This document shows positions 50,704 to 59,580 of a stretch of 64,000 nt of DNA, piece after piece. Position 1 is the first letter of the stretch, and each line of letters opens with the position of its first letter. Source of the DNA: Telluria antibiotica (GTDB taxonomy: Bacteria > Pseudomonadota > Gammaproteobacteria > Burkholderiales > Burkholderiaceae_D). The translations under genes and the position numbers were made by a program. The notes beneath the pieces were generated by a model that did no database searches, was not told the DNA's origin, and worked only from the letters and a program-made list of their open reading frames with translations. The stretch lies in the NCBI RefSeq assembly GCF_011682055.1, contig NZ_JAAQOM010000026.1:1-64000 (forward strand), read 5' to 3'.

Positions 50704-53491
50704 ATCTAACTTTCATCCCTGGCGGAGGCCCGTACAAAGCCGGAGCGCCGTCCAGCACGACATCGATCCGGTCCAGCACCACTCCGGGATCGAGCGCATA
50801 GACCTGGATCGTGTGCCGGCCCGGTTTCAGCCTCGCCAACGCCATCGTCCGCACCGCCGTGTTGGACAGCACGTTCCGTTTCCACTCGTCGCTGCGGCCA
50901 GTGGTTCCGTAATCGGCGACGTCGACGGGACCGCCGTCGAAACGGTACGCCACGCGCACCCGGCCGTTCCCCGCGAGTGGATGTTCGGGCAGGGCTACGA
51001 GGCGCAGCGTGGCGCCGCCGTCGCTCATCGTGTCGAACGCATAGGTCAGCGGTTCGATCTTGCCGACGTCTTCGGGTTCGCGCACATGGAGATTCAGGCG
51101 CGCGCGCAGGCTGCGTCCGCTGCTTCCCAGGCCTGGCTGGAGTTCCCAGTCGGGGTTCGCCATCGCGCTGCCGGCGGCGATGCTGACGATGTGCGCATGC
51201 TCGCCCGGCACCCCGGCAGCCCTAGGCGGATCCAGGTGCAGATTCAGATGCACATCCCGGCCATCGCACCGCAGTGTGAGCGCAGGGTTGTCCGAGCCGT
51301 CGTAACGGATGGCGATGCGCTGCTCGAATCCGTTACCGGCCTCGAGATTGCCGGCCTGGGTCGCGGTCGTGACGCCGCGCGCGCCGTTGCCAACACTCCA
51401 TTCGGCCACGCGGGCCCCATGCGCCGACAGGGTGACGATCTGTATGCCCGGCTTGCCTTTGACGAACGCCAGGCGGTCGGCGTCCGCGGAATACGGGTAT
51501 GAATAGACGATGCCGCAGCCCGCGCCCGCGTCCGCCGCATAGGCCGGCCACACTGGCTCCGCAAACACGGGCAGGCGCCGCGGCGCCATGTCCATGATGC
51601 CGCGCCATTTGCCCCCCGCGAGACGGCCGAACGCTGCCGTCTCCGCCACGATGGCGGCATGGGCCCGCCGCGCTTCGTCCACGAGACGCTGCGCGGACGG
51701 ACGGCCTTGGCGCGCCGCTTCGGCGGCCAGGTCGAGCTTGAGAATGCGCGCGTTCAGGTTCGCGGCCCCGTGCACGGGATAGCGCACCAGTTCCACGTAC
51801 GCGTCGTGCCGTTCGGCCGGAACGTGCCGAGCCAACTCGTCCGCCTCGGCCGCCAGCGCCTCGTAGCGCTCCAGCCGCCGCACGCCCTCTTCGCCGCCAG
51901 ACGCCATGTAGTCCGTCCGGCGGTTCGGGGTGATCGGCTCGACCTGGCCGAACCCCATGAATTCCGGCCGGCGTTCCCAGGCGAGGTCGTAGTAGTCGCC
52001 TAGGACCCGCGCCACGTTCGCGCCCAGTTCGGGGCCGAACTGGACCGTGCTCCACGCCGCCAGGTGCCGCGCCGGATCCTGGTCCAGCTGGCGCGCATCG
52101 AAAGCACTGTCGAGGAAATACTGCATGAGGTACTCGGCCGGCTTGATGTCGCCGACGTTGACGACCCACAGCTTGCGCGCGCCCGTGGCCCATGCACGTT
52201 GCAACTGGTCGCGAATCAGGGCCGGATGCGTCGTGCCCAGCCACAGGTAGTCGTGCGGCCGTCCCCAGTACGAGATGTGGTAATAGATCCCCGCCCCGCC
52301 CACCCGGCGGCGTTCATCCGCATTGCTGAGCTGGTGCAGATAGCCGTAATTATCGTCCGGCCAGATCAGCGTGACGTCGTCCGGCACCCTCAGTCCCGCG
52401 TTGTAGACGTCAAGCACTTCCTTGTACAGGGTCAGCGCCTGCGGCACGCCGGCAGCCGGGCGGCCCAGGCTTTGCGCAAGGATGTCGCGCTGCAGGCCGA
52501 TGGCAGCCTGCGTGGCATCGAGCGCCTGCTGCAAGGTGGCGGCTCCCTCCATCGCCGAATCATGCACGCCGCGCAGGCCGACCGAATACACGTTTTCGCC
52601 GTCCTTCACGTCGTCCACGCGCCGGCGCCAGTAGTCCGCCATCGCGGCGCGGTTGACGAAGAAATTAAAGGGGCCGTTCTTGCGGGTATCCCATTCGCGC
52701 ACGTTGTTGCGCATCATGGGTTCAGCATGCGACGTCCCCACGACGATGGCGTAGTCGGCGGCCGTACGGGCATTGCCCGCGATCTGGAAAAACGGCTTCG
52801 TCGAATCGTGCATCGCCGGCCAGATCAGGTTGGCCTTGAGGCGCCACATCAGTTCGAAGATGCGCGCATATGTCGCCGGCCCGATGTCACCTGCCGGGTC
52901 CCGTGCGGCCGCCCAGGGCTGCAGGCCCCAGTCCTCGTCGTTCAGGAAAATGCCGCGATACTGGACGGATGGCGCGGCCGACAGGCGCAAGGCCCCGTCG
53001 ACCTCGGGATGCAAGTTGCGGGACGGCGTCACGTCGGCCCACCATTCCCACGCCGAGACGCCCAGCTCGCGGCTCAGGTCCACCACGCCATACACGGCGC
53101 CGCGCGGGTCCGATCCGGCCACCAGCAAGATGCGCCGCCCTCGCCCGTCCTGGACGGCTACCCGCACATAGCGCTCCCACTGGCCCGCCAACTGCCCGAG
53201 GTCGATCCCGGACTGCCGCGCCAGCCCCCTCACGAGCGGCGAAGCGGTGGTGCCGATGACGACGCACACCCGGGGGCAGGCGGACAGATCGGTCGTCGTG
53301 GCCGCATCGACGCCGGCCACCGCATGCAGGTCGTGGCGCAGAAACCCCGCCGCCAGTTCCAGCGTCTTGCCGCCGTCGTGCACGATGACGGGCGGAGCGG
53401 CCGGGTCGGCCAGGGCGAAAGGCGCAGCGCCGGCACAAGGCATCGTGAACGCGGCAAGCAGGGCAAATATCCTGAACGGAGTCAGCATCAT
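50702..53491 (-). CDS. Glycoside hydrolase family 115 alpha-glucuronidase
   Basis: About 929 residues from the ATG at 53491, which gives a clean signal peptide (FRIFALLAAFTMPCAGAAP). The N-terminal domain includes VVIGTTASPLVRGLARQSGI and AVYGVVDLSRELGVSAWEWW. The barrel starts with QYRGIFLNDEDWGLQPWA (about 185-200) and holds LIWPAMHDSTKPF and LIWPDDNYGYLHQL, followed by C-terminal beta domains. This is the GH115 pattern: release of (4-O-methyl)glucuronic acid from glucuronoxylan. The longer frame to 53578 starts at a GTG without a ribosome site. Released glucuronate could feed the glucarate route next door. Confidence 0.9.
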   Translation of the reverse strand: MMLTPFRIFALLAAFTMPCAGAAPFALADPAAPPVIVHDGGKTLELAAGFLRHDLHAVAGVDAATTTDLSACPRVCVVIGTTASPLVRGLARQSGIDLGQLAGQWERYVRVAVQDGRGRRILLVAGSDPRGAVYGVVDLSRELGVSAWEWWADVTPSRNLHPEVDGALRLSAAPSVQYRGIFLNDEDWGLQPWAAARDPAGDIGPATYARIFELMWRLKANLIWPAMHDSTKPFFQIAGNARTAADYAIVVGTSHAEPMMRNNVREWDTRKNGPFNFFVNRAAMADYWRRRVDDVKDGENVYSVGLRGVHDSAMEGAATLQQALDATQAAIGLQRDILAQSLGRPAAGVPQALTLYKEVLDVYNAGLRVPDDVTLIWPDDNYGYLHQLSNADERRRVGGAGIYYHISYWGRPHDYLWLGTTHPALIRDQLQRAWATGARKLWVVNVGDIKPAEYLMQYFLDSAFDARQLDQDPARHLAAWSTVQFGPELGANVARVLGDYYDLAWERRPEFMGFGQVEPITPNRRTDYMASGGEEGVRRLERYEALAAEADELARHVPAERHDAYVELVRYPVHGAANLNARILKLDLAAEAARQGRPSAQRLVDEARRAHAAIVAETAAFGRLAGGKWRGIMDMAPRRLPVFAEPVWPAYAADAGAGCGIVYSYPYSADADRLAFVKGKPGIQIVTLSAHGARVAEWSVGNGARGVTTATQAGNLEAGNGFEQRIAIRYDGSDNPALTLRCDGRDVHLNLHLDPPRAAGVPGEHAHIVSIAAGSAMANPDWELQPGLGSSGRSLRARLNLHVREPEDVGKIEPLTYAFDTMSDGGATLRLVALPEHPLAGNGRVRVAYRFDGGPVDVADYGTTGRSDEWKRNVLSNTAVRTMALARLKPGRHTIQVYALDPGVVLDRIDVVLDGAPALYGPPPGMKVR

Positions 53492-53535
53492 CAATGGTCG
53501 CAAGAGGGGGAAGTAGGAAGAGCCGCAAACCTTGG

Positions 53536-53550
53536 ATACTAAAATATTAC
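53536..53550. promoter_or_regulatory. Candidate operator ATACTAAAATATTAC (site E)
   Basis: A weaker match to the shared motif, 45 bases before the GH115 ATG. With site F it gives GH115 two sites, as gudD has. Confidence 0.45.
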
Positions 53551-53632
53551 AAAGCTTCTCGGCAAGCGTTCCCGCCACCTTGACCTATCCCGAAATTCGC
53601 ATGTCAACGCGTGAAAAAGGAATACGCTCGTT

Positions 53633-53648
53633 GTAATGCATTAGTGTA
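53633..53648. promoter_or_regulatory. Candidate operator GTAATGCATTAGTGTA (site F)
   Basis: On the minus strand this is TACACTAATGCATTAC, almost the same as site B (CACTAATACATTAC), and it contains TAATGCATTA, a perfect 10-base palindrome. It lies about 140 bases before GH115, in the 350-base gap between GH115 and the STN receptor, which holds no gene. Confidence 0.6.
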
Positions 53649-53842
53649 TCTTCGACTACCATTCGCTGCCCGACTGTATCGCGATCATCTTGCCCGGCAC
53701 CACTACCACGACCTATACCGACGACGCGGCCAACGACCTCGTTCTTGCTTCGGCTGCGTCAGGAATGTCATTTTGCGGCACCGATCCGCGTCACGGTCTC
53801 GACTGCAAACTAAAACACGGCAACGAATCCGCCCGCTGAGCT

Positions 53843-56800
53843 TCACATGGTGCGGAAGTTGACGCCAACCATGATACGGCGGCCGGAGTAAGCGTAGTCC
53901 AGCAGGTTGGGCGTGCCATCCGCAAATGGCGCGAAGGGGCCCTGATTGTTCGACGTGATCGCGTTGCCAAGGTTACGGCCTTCGATGAACACATCGACGT
54001 CAGGCCGAATCCTGTACGAGATCTTGCCGTCGATAAAGCGGGTGCCGTCGCGGAAGTTCGGCGAGCCCGGGTTATACGGCAAGACATTGGTGATGCCACC
54101 CGCTACGCTCGGATAGTTGGTCATGCCGGGTTGACCGCAACCGGCGACACAGTTGAAGAACGATGCCACGGCCTGCACAGCGATGCGTGCGGAAAGCCTG
54201 CCGTCGTCATACCACAGCGCAGCGTTATACGAGTACTTTGATTCGCGCGCCGGCGGCAGCGGGGCGCCAGTCAGCAGGTCCACGACGCCCAGGCTCGAGG
54301 TGGCCGAACGCAACCTCGTGTAATTGCCGTCGAACCCGGTATAGCGCAGCATCCACGGCAGGAAAGTGAACGCCGCCCTGGCGCCGAGCTCGAGTCCGTT
54401 GCGCGTGGTAGCCGCGCCATTGGAATAGGTCGAGTAACCGAAAGGAACGCTGGATAACGCTGTGCCGGTACCCGGATCGACCAGCTCCGAACCGCCGAAC
54501 AGCATCCCTTTGTCGACGCCCTGGGGCAGCGGGGGACCGGTTTTGCCTTCCTGCCTGAACGCGGCGACGGAGAACATCGTGTCCTTGTTCGGATAGTATT
54601 CGAGCGACAGGTCCTGGTTGACGTTCCTTTGTGCCTGCAGCGCCGGGTTCCCGATGGTGCCGCTGCAAGTCTGCGGCAGCCCGGCGTCGGCCACACGTTC
54701 GTCATAGGTGCAGGTTCCGGCCGGAAGCAGTTGTGCCACGGACGGCCGTGCCACCGCCCTGGCGTGCCCGTAGCGCACGACGGCCTTGCCCGGCATGACC
54801 CACAGCGCCAGGTTATAGATTGGGAGGAAGTCGTGCGCCCTGCCGTCGACCGCCGTGTTTTGCGAATACATACTGATGACCGTGCCGCCAGCGGCATTCG
54901 GATTGGCCGGATCATAGCTGGCAGTCTTGGTGATCGACGTGAAATTCATCGTACCGATGCCATGCACCCTGGTCAGGATGTACCGGTACCCCATATTCCC
55001 TTCCAGCGCCCAGCCGAACGGGAACGCGACCGAGGTGAACGGGACGTGGTCGACACCAAAGTCGCTCATCACATAGAACGCCGCCGAACGCTCTGTCAGT
55101 CTTTGCACCGGCTGGTCGTATAGCTTGCCGTCGCTGCCCATGCATTGCTTTAGGCAGTCGAAGTTCAGGTTCGGCACGCCCGCGAGCGCGAACGCCTTGT
55201 CGACGTCGATCCGGGTCCAGTTGTCCGGCAGGCCGGCCGGGCGTCCGGTAGCGCCGCTGAACAGCCGGGTCGGCGTCGCGTTGCCGACGAGCGATTGCCC
55301 GATGATGTCCTGGAACTGCCCGACAGTCATCACGTTCTGCCCTTGCAAGGCGCTGCGCGGATCGGAACTCTGGCCATAACCGTACTTGCAGGCGTTACCG
55401 CCCGGCCCCAGCGAACCGGCCGTGTCCTGGCAGCCGACGAAGGTGCCGCGCAGCAAGGCCGACGGGACGATCACGGGCGGTACATAGCCGGGTTTCCCAT
55501 ACGTGCCCATGGGCGTCTTGACGACCCAGCCGCGGCTGTTCCCGGCATACGGGTCCCAGGCGTCGTTGCCGGTGTCACGCAGGTTGACGCCGGTCTTGAA
55601 ACGCTTGAACAACGGGATCGATTCGGGCGTCGCCCAGGCCAGGTCAAGTTTTGCGGTGCGTTCGCGGGTGTCGCGGATGGTCGGCAACCAGTACGTCTCC
55701 GGCGCCCGCGTCAGCAGTGGCTGCTGCGCGGCCGTGTAGGCCGGCACGTATTTCGTGTTGTACGGGCCGATCGGGACCGCGCTTGTTGCCGGGCCCGGGA
55801 ACGCCTTCGCATACTGGGCAGGGTTCGCCTGGTCGAACGTGCTGCCCGCCGGCAGCGTGTATCCCCACAACCCGTTCGGCTGGACGTGCATGGTCACGGG
55901 GCCGTAGTCGTTGTCGAAGCTGATGCGCTTCTGCCCGCGCGTCATGCCCGAACGCGCGTCGCCGACGAAAAATTCGGCGGTCATGCCCCCGTTCCTGTAC
56001 GTGCCGCCCAGCTGCAGGTAGCGTGTGGTGATCAGCGCCTCATCGTGCAACTGGTCGGTCGTCGCGGTGCCGTCGCTGATCGTGTACTGCGTCACGTGGT
56101 GGTTGCCGTCGACGGTGACGGAGGCCGGATTCACGTTGGCGACCGTGCCCGAAAGTACGTTGTAGCCTGATGTGCTGGGCTGCTTGTACAGGTAGTAGCC
56201 GGAACCGGGCACCACGCTGCGCATCATGGTGGCCGGGTTGTCGCTGTAGGTCGGACCGGCGTACGTCGGGCTGTACGAACTGGTCTGGTTGAGCAGAAGA
56301 TTGCCCAGACTGTAGGTGAGCTGGCTGATGTCGTCGTTGCGACGGTTATAGCTTCCTTTGGCGTACAGCGAAAACCTGTCGTTCACCTTGAAGTCGGCAC
56401 GCAGATCGAGGTTCCGGCGCCTGTCGACTTCCCGCTTGACGAAGTAGCGCACGTTCGAGGGCGTGTAGTCGTTCCATTGGTTCAGGCAACTGATCAGTTC
56501 GTTGCCTCGCTGGAGCACCGCCGGGCTGCGCATGGCCGACGGCGTGATGCCGGTCAGCTGGGCTTTCGTGAGCGCCGGAAAAGCGGCGTAGCAATCGGCT
56601 TTCGTCTGCGCCGCCGCCGATCGGCTCACCAGATCGAGCGGTGTTGCCGAATCCAGGTAGCCCCCGCCCGCGAGCGGCGAGCGCAAGAAAGGCGTCGTGG
56701 CCGCGGCGTCCGCCGTGTTGACCGTGCCCGGCTGGTAGGTAAAGGTCTTCCGGGGCGAATTATCGAAGTCGAGCAGGCGAAAGTAACCCTGTTGCGCAGA

Positions 56801-57832
56801 CTGCGAGACCTGGGCCGCATGGGCTTCGTTGTCGAGCGTGGTCGACGTGGCGTTCAGCAGCAGGCCAAGGCGGCCATCGAGGTATTGGTTGGCAAGGATG
56901 ACGTTCGCGTCCGGTGCCCATGTCCTGTTCAGCGAGCTTTGCGAGGTCGCCGTGCGAATCGACACGAACGGCTTCCTGAAATCCAGTGCAGTGCGGGTCT
57001 TGATAATGACACTGCCACCCAGTGAACCTTCGGTCATGTCGGCCGTCGAGCCCTTGACCACGTCCACGCTCTTGATCAGGTCGGCGGACAGCTGGCGGAA
57101 TTCAACGCCGCGACCGCCGCCACCACCGTTCATGTCGATGCCACCTGCGGACTGCACGCCCTGCCCGTCCAGTTCCACGCGGATGAGGTTGGCGGCGTTC
57201 CCGCGCACGGAAACGCTGACGCCTTCTCCGAACGCGCCGCGGTCCAGGGCGATGCCCGACATGCGCGAGATCGCCTCGCCGACGTTACGGTCGGGAAGCG
57301 AGCCCACGTCCTCAGCCACGATCGAATCGATCAAGGTGGCAGCACCCTTCTTGCGCTCGATGCCCGATTGTTGCGAGGCCCTGGTGGCGACGATCGATAC
57401 CCGGTACGGTTCGCCGGCCGCAGTGCTGGCGGATGCCTCCTGCGCGTGTTGAACCGCTTTCGCCGGGTCATGACCGACGGGTGCGCACGTTGGGGGCCGG
57501 TCCTTGCGCGCCTTCGCTACGGCCACGATGAATACGGCACCGCTGCTGGTGACCTTGCTGTCGAGCCCAGTCCCTGACAGGAGCGTCGGCAAGGCTTCGG
57601 ATACCAGGAAGCTGCCCCGCACCGGATTCGTGCAGATACCGTTCAGCACGTCCTCGGATGCCAGGACGTTGATACCGCCCTGTTGCGCGAACAGGTTGAT
57701 GGTGCTCGTGGCCGGTCCCGCGGGAATATCGAAGTGCTTTTTGATGTCCTCGGCGCGGCCTGTATCGGGAAATGCAGCCGTACCCGCGACGAGGAAAACC
57801 GAGGCCATGAGACCGCCATGACATCGACGCAT
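53843..57832 (-). CDS. TonB-dependent receptor with N-terminal STN signalling domain (FecA-like)
   Basis: About 1329 residues. After the signal segment (MASVFLVAGTAAFPDTGRAE) comes a secretin/TonB short N-terminal (STN) domain at about 30-105 (FDIPAGPATSTINLFAQQGG, then GTGLDSKVTSSGAVFIV). The plug follows (GSLPDRNVGEAISRMSGIAL, VSVRGNAANLIRVELDGQGV, GSTADMTEGSLGGSVIIKTR) and then a long barrel. STN domains contact a FecR-type protein, here encoded directly upstream; its stop overlaps this gene's start. The last residues are VGVNFRTM, an unusual ending since most receptors end in Phe or Trp. Likely ligand: a large plant oligosaccharide. Confidence 0.92.
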   Translation of the reverse strand: MRRCHGGLMASVFLVAGTAAFPDTGRAEDIKKHFDIPAGPATSTINLFAQQGGINVLASEDVLNGICTNPVRGSFLVSEALPTLLSGTGLDSKVTSSGAVFIVAVAKARKDRPPTCAPVGHDPAKAVQHAQEASASTAAGEPYRVSIVATRASQQSGIERKKGAATLIDSIVAEDVGSLPDRNVGEAISRMSGIALDRGAFGEGVSVSVRGNAANLIRVELDGQGVQSAGGIDMNGGGGGRGVEFRQLSADLIKSVDVVKGSTADMTEGSLGGSVIIKTRTALDFRKPFVSIRTATSQSSLNRTWAPDANVILANQYLDGRLGLLLNATSTTLDNEAHAAQVSQSAQQGYFRLLDFDNSPRKTFTYQPGTVNTADAAATTPFLRSPLAGGGYLDSATPLDLVSRSAAAQTKADCYAAFPALTKAQLTGITPSAMRSPAVLQRGNELISCLNQWNDYTPSNVRYFVKREVDRRRNLDLRADFKVNDRFSLYAKGSYNRRNDDISQLTYSLGNLLLNQTSSYSPTYAGPTYSDNPATMMRSVVPGSGYYLYKQPSTSGYNVLSGTVANVNPASVTVDGNHHVTQYTISDGTATTDQLHDEALITTRYLQLGGTYRNGGMTAEFFVGDARSGMTRGQKRISFDNDYGPVTMHVQPNGLWGYTLPAGSTFDQANPAQYAKAFPGPATSAVPIGPYNTKYVPAYTAAQQPLLTRAPETYWLPTIRDTRERTAKLDLAWATPESIPLFKRFKTGVNLRDTGNDAWDPYAGNSRGWVVKTPMGTYGKPGYVPPVIVPSALLRGTFVGCQDTAGSLGPGGNACKYGYGQSSDPRSALQGQNVMTVGQFQDIIGQSLVGNATPTRLFSGATGRPAGLPDNWTRIDVDKAFALAGVPNLNFDCLKQCMGSDGKLYDQPVQRLTERSAAFYVMSDFGVDHVPFTSVAFPFGWALEGNMGYRYILTRVHGIGTMNFTSITKTASYDPANPNAAGGTVISMYSQNTAVDGRAHDFLPIYNLALWVMPGKAVVRYGHARAVARPSVAQLLPAGTCTYDERVADAGLPQTCSGTIGNPALQAQRNVNQDLSLEYYPNKDTMFSVAAFRQEGKTGPPLPQGVDKGMLFGGSELVDPGTGTALSSVPFGYSTYSNGAATTRNGLELGARAAFTFLPWMLRYTGFDGNYTRLRSATSSLGVVDLLTGAPLPPARESKYSYNAALWYDDGRLSARIAVQAVASFFNCVAGCGQPGMTNYPSVAGGITNVLPYNPGSPNFRDGTRFIDGKISYRIRPDVDVFIEGRNLGNAITSNNQGPFAPFADGTPNLLDYAYSGRRIMVGVNFRTM

Positions 57833-58797
57833 CACAGGTGTTTTGCACCGATGACAATACGCTCGGCACTGACCTCGACCGGGACGTTCAGGTAGGCGCC
57901 GATATCCTTCGCAAATTGTTCAGGCGCGTCGATCCGGTACTGTCCGAATATCCGCTCCCTTTCCAGCGCCGGATCGGCAATGACGATTTGCCTGGCGCTG
58001 TAGCGATTGAAGTCGGCGACCGCCTCGCCGAGGTTCTGTCTCGTGAAGACCAGATTCCCGTCCCGCCAGGCCAGTTTCCTTTGTATTTCCTGGGGTTGCC
58101 TGGCAACGGTAATCTGTGCGGCATTGTAAGGAAGAAAACTACGCTCTCCGGCAACAAGACGTGCCCTGGCCTGGCCGGTCCACACGTCGACGGTTCCTTC
58201 CGTGACAAGCACTTCGGCACCATTCAGGAAGCGCCGGACACCGAATGCGGTGCCGACGGCGCGGACTTCCACGCCGGCCGCTGCCACGACGAAAGGCTTA
58301 CGCTTGTCCTTGGCCACCTCGAACCACGCTTCCCCCTTGACCAGGTCGATCTGGCGCCGCGCTGTCGTGAACCTGACTTCCAGCCTGCTATCGGAATTCA
58401 TGTTGGCAATCGAGGTATCGGCCAAAGCGACCCGCCTGAATTCTCCTCTGGATGTTGCCAGCGTCGTGACGCTATCGCGAGACAGCAGCGACATGCCCAC
58501 GCCAAGTATGGCGCCCCCGGCCGCCAAAGCGCCATATTTGAGCCACGTGCGCCGGCTGGCCTTCGCGTTCTCATACCCGTCCGATCGCAGCCCGTAACGG
58601 TCTTCCCCGGGGTGCAAACGTTGATCCGACACAGCCTTCGAAATCGCATTATCGATCACCAGCGCACGGACATACGCCCCCTTGTGACGGGCATCCGCTT
58701 CCAGCCACGCATTGAAATCCGCCCGCTCGTCCGCGTCGAGCTCGCGTTCCGACTGAATCCGCAGCCACTCGAGGGCCTGGTTATCGATCGCTGACAT
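57832..58797 (-). CDS. FecR-family anti-sigma/sigma-regulator membrane protein
   Basis: 321 residues. The cytoplasmic N-terminal DUF4880-like region is NQALEWLRIQSERELDADER, then FNAWLEADARHKGAYVRA (about 6-45). A single membrane helix lies at about 88-104 (YGALAAGGAILGVGMSL), and the periplasmic FecR domain follows (GEFRRVALADTSIANMNSDS, then GEAWFEVAKDKRKPF and GTAFGVRRF). It transmits the receptor's signal to the sigma factor encoded upstream, with which it overlaps by 17 bases. It also overlaps the receptor gene downstream. Confidence 0.93.
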   Translation of the reverse strand: MSAIDNQALEWLRIQSERELDADERADFNAWLEADARHKGAYVRALVIDNAISKAVSDQRLHPGEDRYGLRSDGYENAKASRRTWLKYGALAAGGAILGVGMSLLSRDSVTTLATSRGEFRRVALADTSIANMNSDSRLEVRFTTARRQIDLVKGEAWFEVAKDKRKPFVVAAAGVEVRAVGTAFGVRRFLNGAEVLVTEGTVDVWTGQARARLVAGERSFLPYNAAQITVARQPQEIQRKLAWRDGNLVFTRQNLGEAVADFNRYSARQIVIADPALERERIFGQYRIDAPEQFAKDIGAYLNVPVEVSAERIVIGAKHL

Positions 58798-59365
58798 TGG
58801 CTTTCCCTGCCCGGTTGATCTTACGAGGCTCCATGGTCGCCGGTATGTCTCGTACGCCCTGCTTTTTCATCATCTCGGAGATCAGCTCCATCCCCTTGGT
58901 GGATTCATATTCGACCGCTTTTTCGGTAACACCCAGCGAATCCGCGGTCTCCTTCTGGGACAAGCCATAGATCCGCCGCGCACGAAATACCGCCCGGCAT
59001 CGATCAGGCAGCTTGCCGATCAATCCCATCACCCAGCGCAGTTCGGCGCGGCCGAACGCGGTTTGCTCGGGGCCCGGGCTGTCGTCCCACACTTCCAGGT
59101 CGCCCAAATTGGACATGACTTCGATGTCGACGACGGCGTCACGCCGAAGCCGATCGGTGACGAGGTTCCTCGCCATCTGGACGATGTAGCCGCGCGGGTC
59201 GTTCACGTGCGTGACGCCGTCCATCTGCATCACCTTGCAGTACACCTCCTGGATCACGTCGTCCACGTCCGCCGCACTGGCACACACCCGCCGCAAGCGG
59301 AGGCGCAATTCTGCTTCGAACGGGAGCAGGTGCACGGTGAGCCAGTTGATAGTGTCTTGATTCAT
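58781..59365 (-). CDS. ECF RNA polymerase sigma factor, FecI-like
   Basis: 194 residues. Region 2 is RRVCASAADVDDVIQEVYCK (about 25-44) followed by GYIVQMARNLVTDRLRRDAV. Region 4 is MGLIGKLPDRCRAVFRARRI, then YGLSQKETADSLGVTEKAVE (about 110-155). It is first of the sigma-FecR-receptor unit and divergent from another TonB receptor (59581) across a 215-base gap. Activated by the STN receptor, it probably drives that receptor's own operon. It may also act on the divergent gene. Confidence 0.93.
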   Translation of the reverse strand: MNQDTINWLTVHLLPFEAELRLRLRRVCASAADVDDVIQEVYCKVMQMDGVTHVNDPRGYIVQMARNLVTDRLRRDAVVDIEVMSNLGDLEVWDDSPGPEQTAFGRAELRWVMGLIGKLPDRCRAVFRARRIYGLSQKETADSLGVTEKAVEYESTKGMELISEMMKKQGVRDIPATMEPRKINRAGKANVSDR

Positions 59366-59522
59366 GTCTTTTTATCGCCCCAAATAGTATGGACGAACGG
59401 CGCGGAATTTTCCCTAAAAAAAATTGAAGATGGTTGAGGAAAGCTGTCCATATTGTCGTTTCCAGGCAAAAACCGGTCTGTCCAGTTGCGAATCGCTATC
59501 GAAACTGCAATGATCGCCAACA

Positions 59523-59570
59523 GACCAATTACAAATTTGGTCCGTCCAAATATGTTTTTGGACAGGCCAA
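59523..59570. promoter_or_regulatory. Operator-like palindrome cluster before the divergent TonB receptor
   Basis: GACCAA (59523-59528) and TTGGTC (59537-59542) form one dyad. Overlapping it, 59537-59570 is a 34-base imperfect palindrome whose 14-base arms agree at 12 positions and each contain TTGG-N5-CCAA. The cluster ends 10 bases before the receptor ATG, so a bound repressor would block transcription or translation. The boxes resemble those before the GntR pair. Confidence 0.55.
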
Positions 59571-59580
59571 AATAAAGATC

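Noticed and set aside
50702-53578. Longer GH115 start at 53578
   Set aside because: It is a GTG without a ribosome site and would put about 29 residues before an otherwise good signal peptide.
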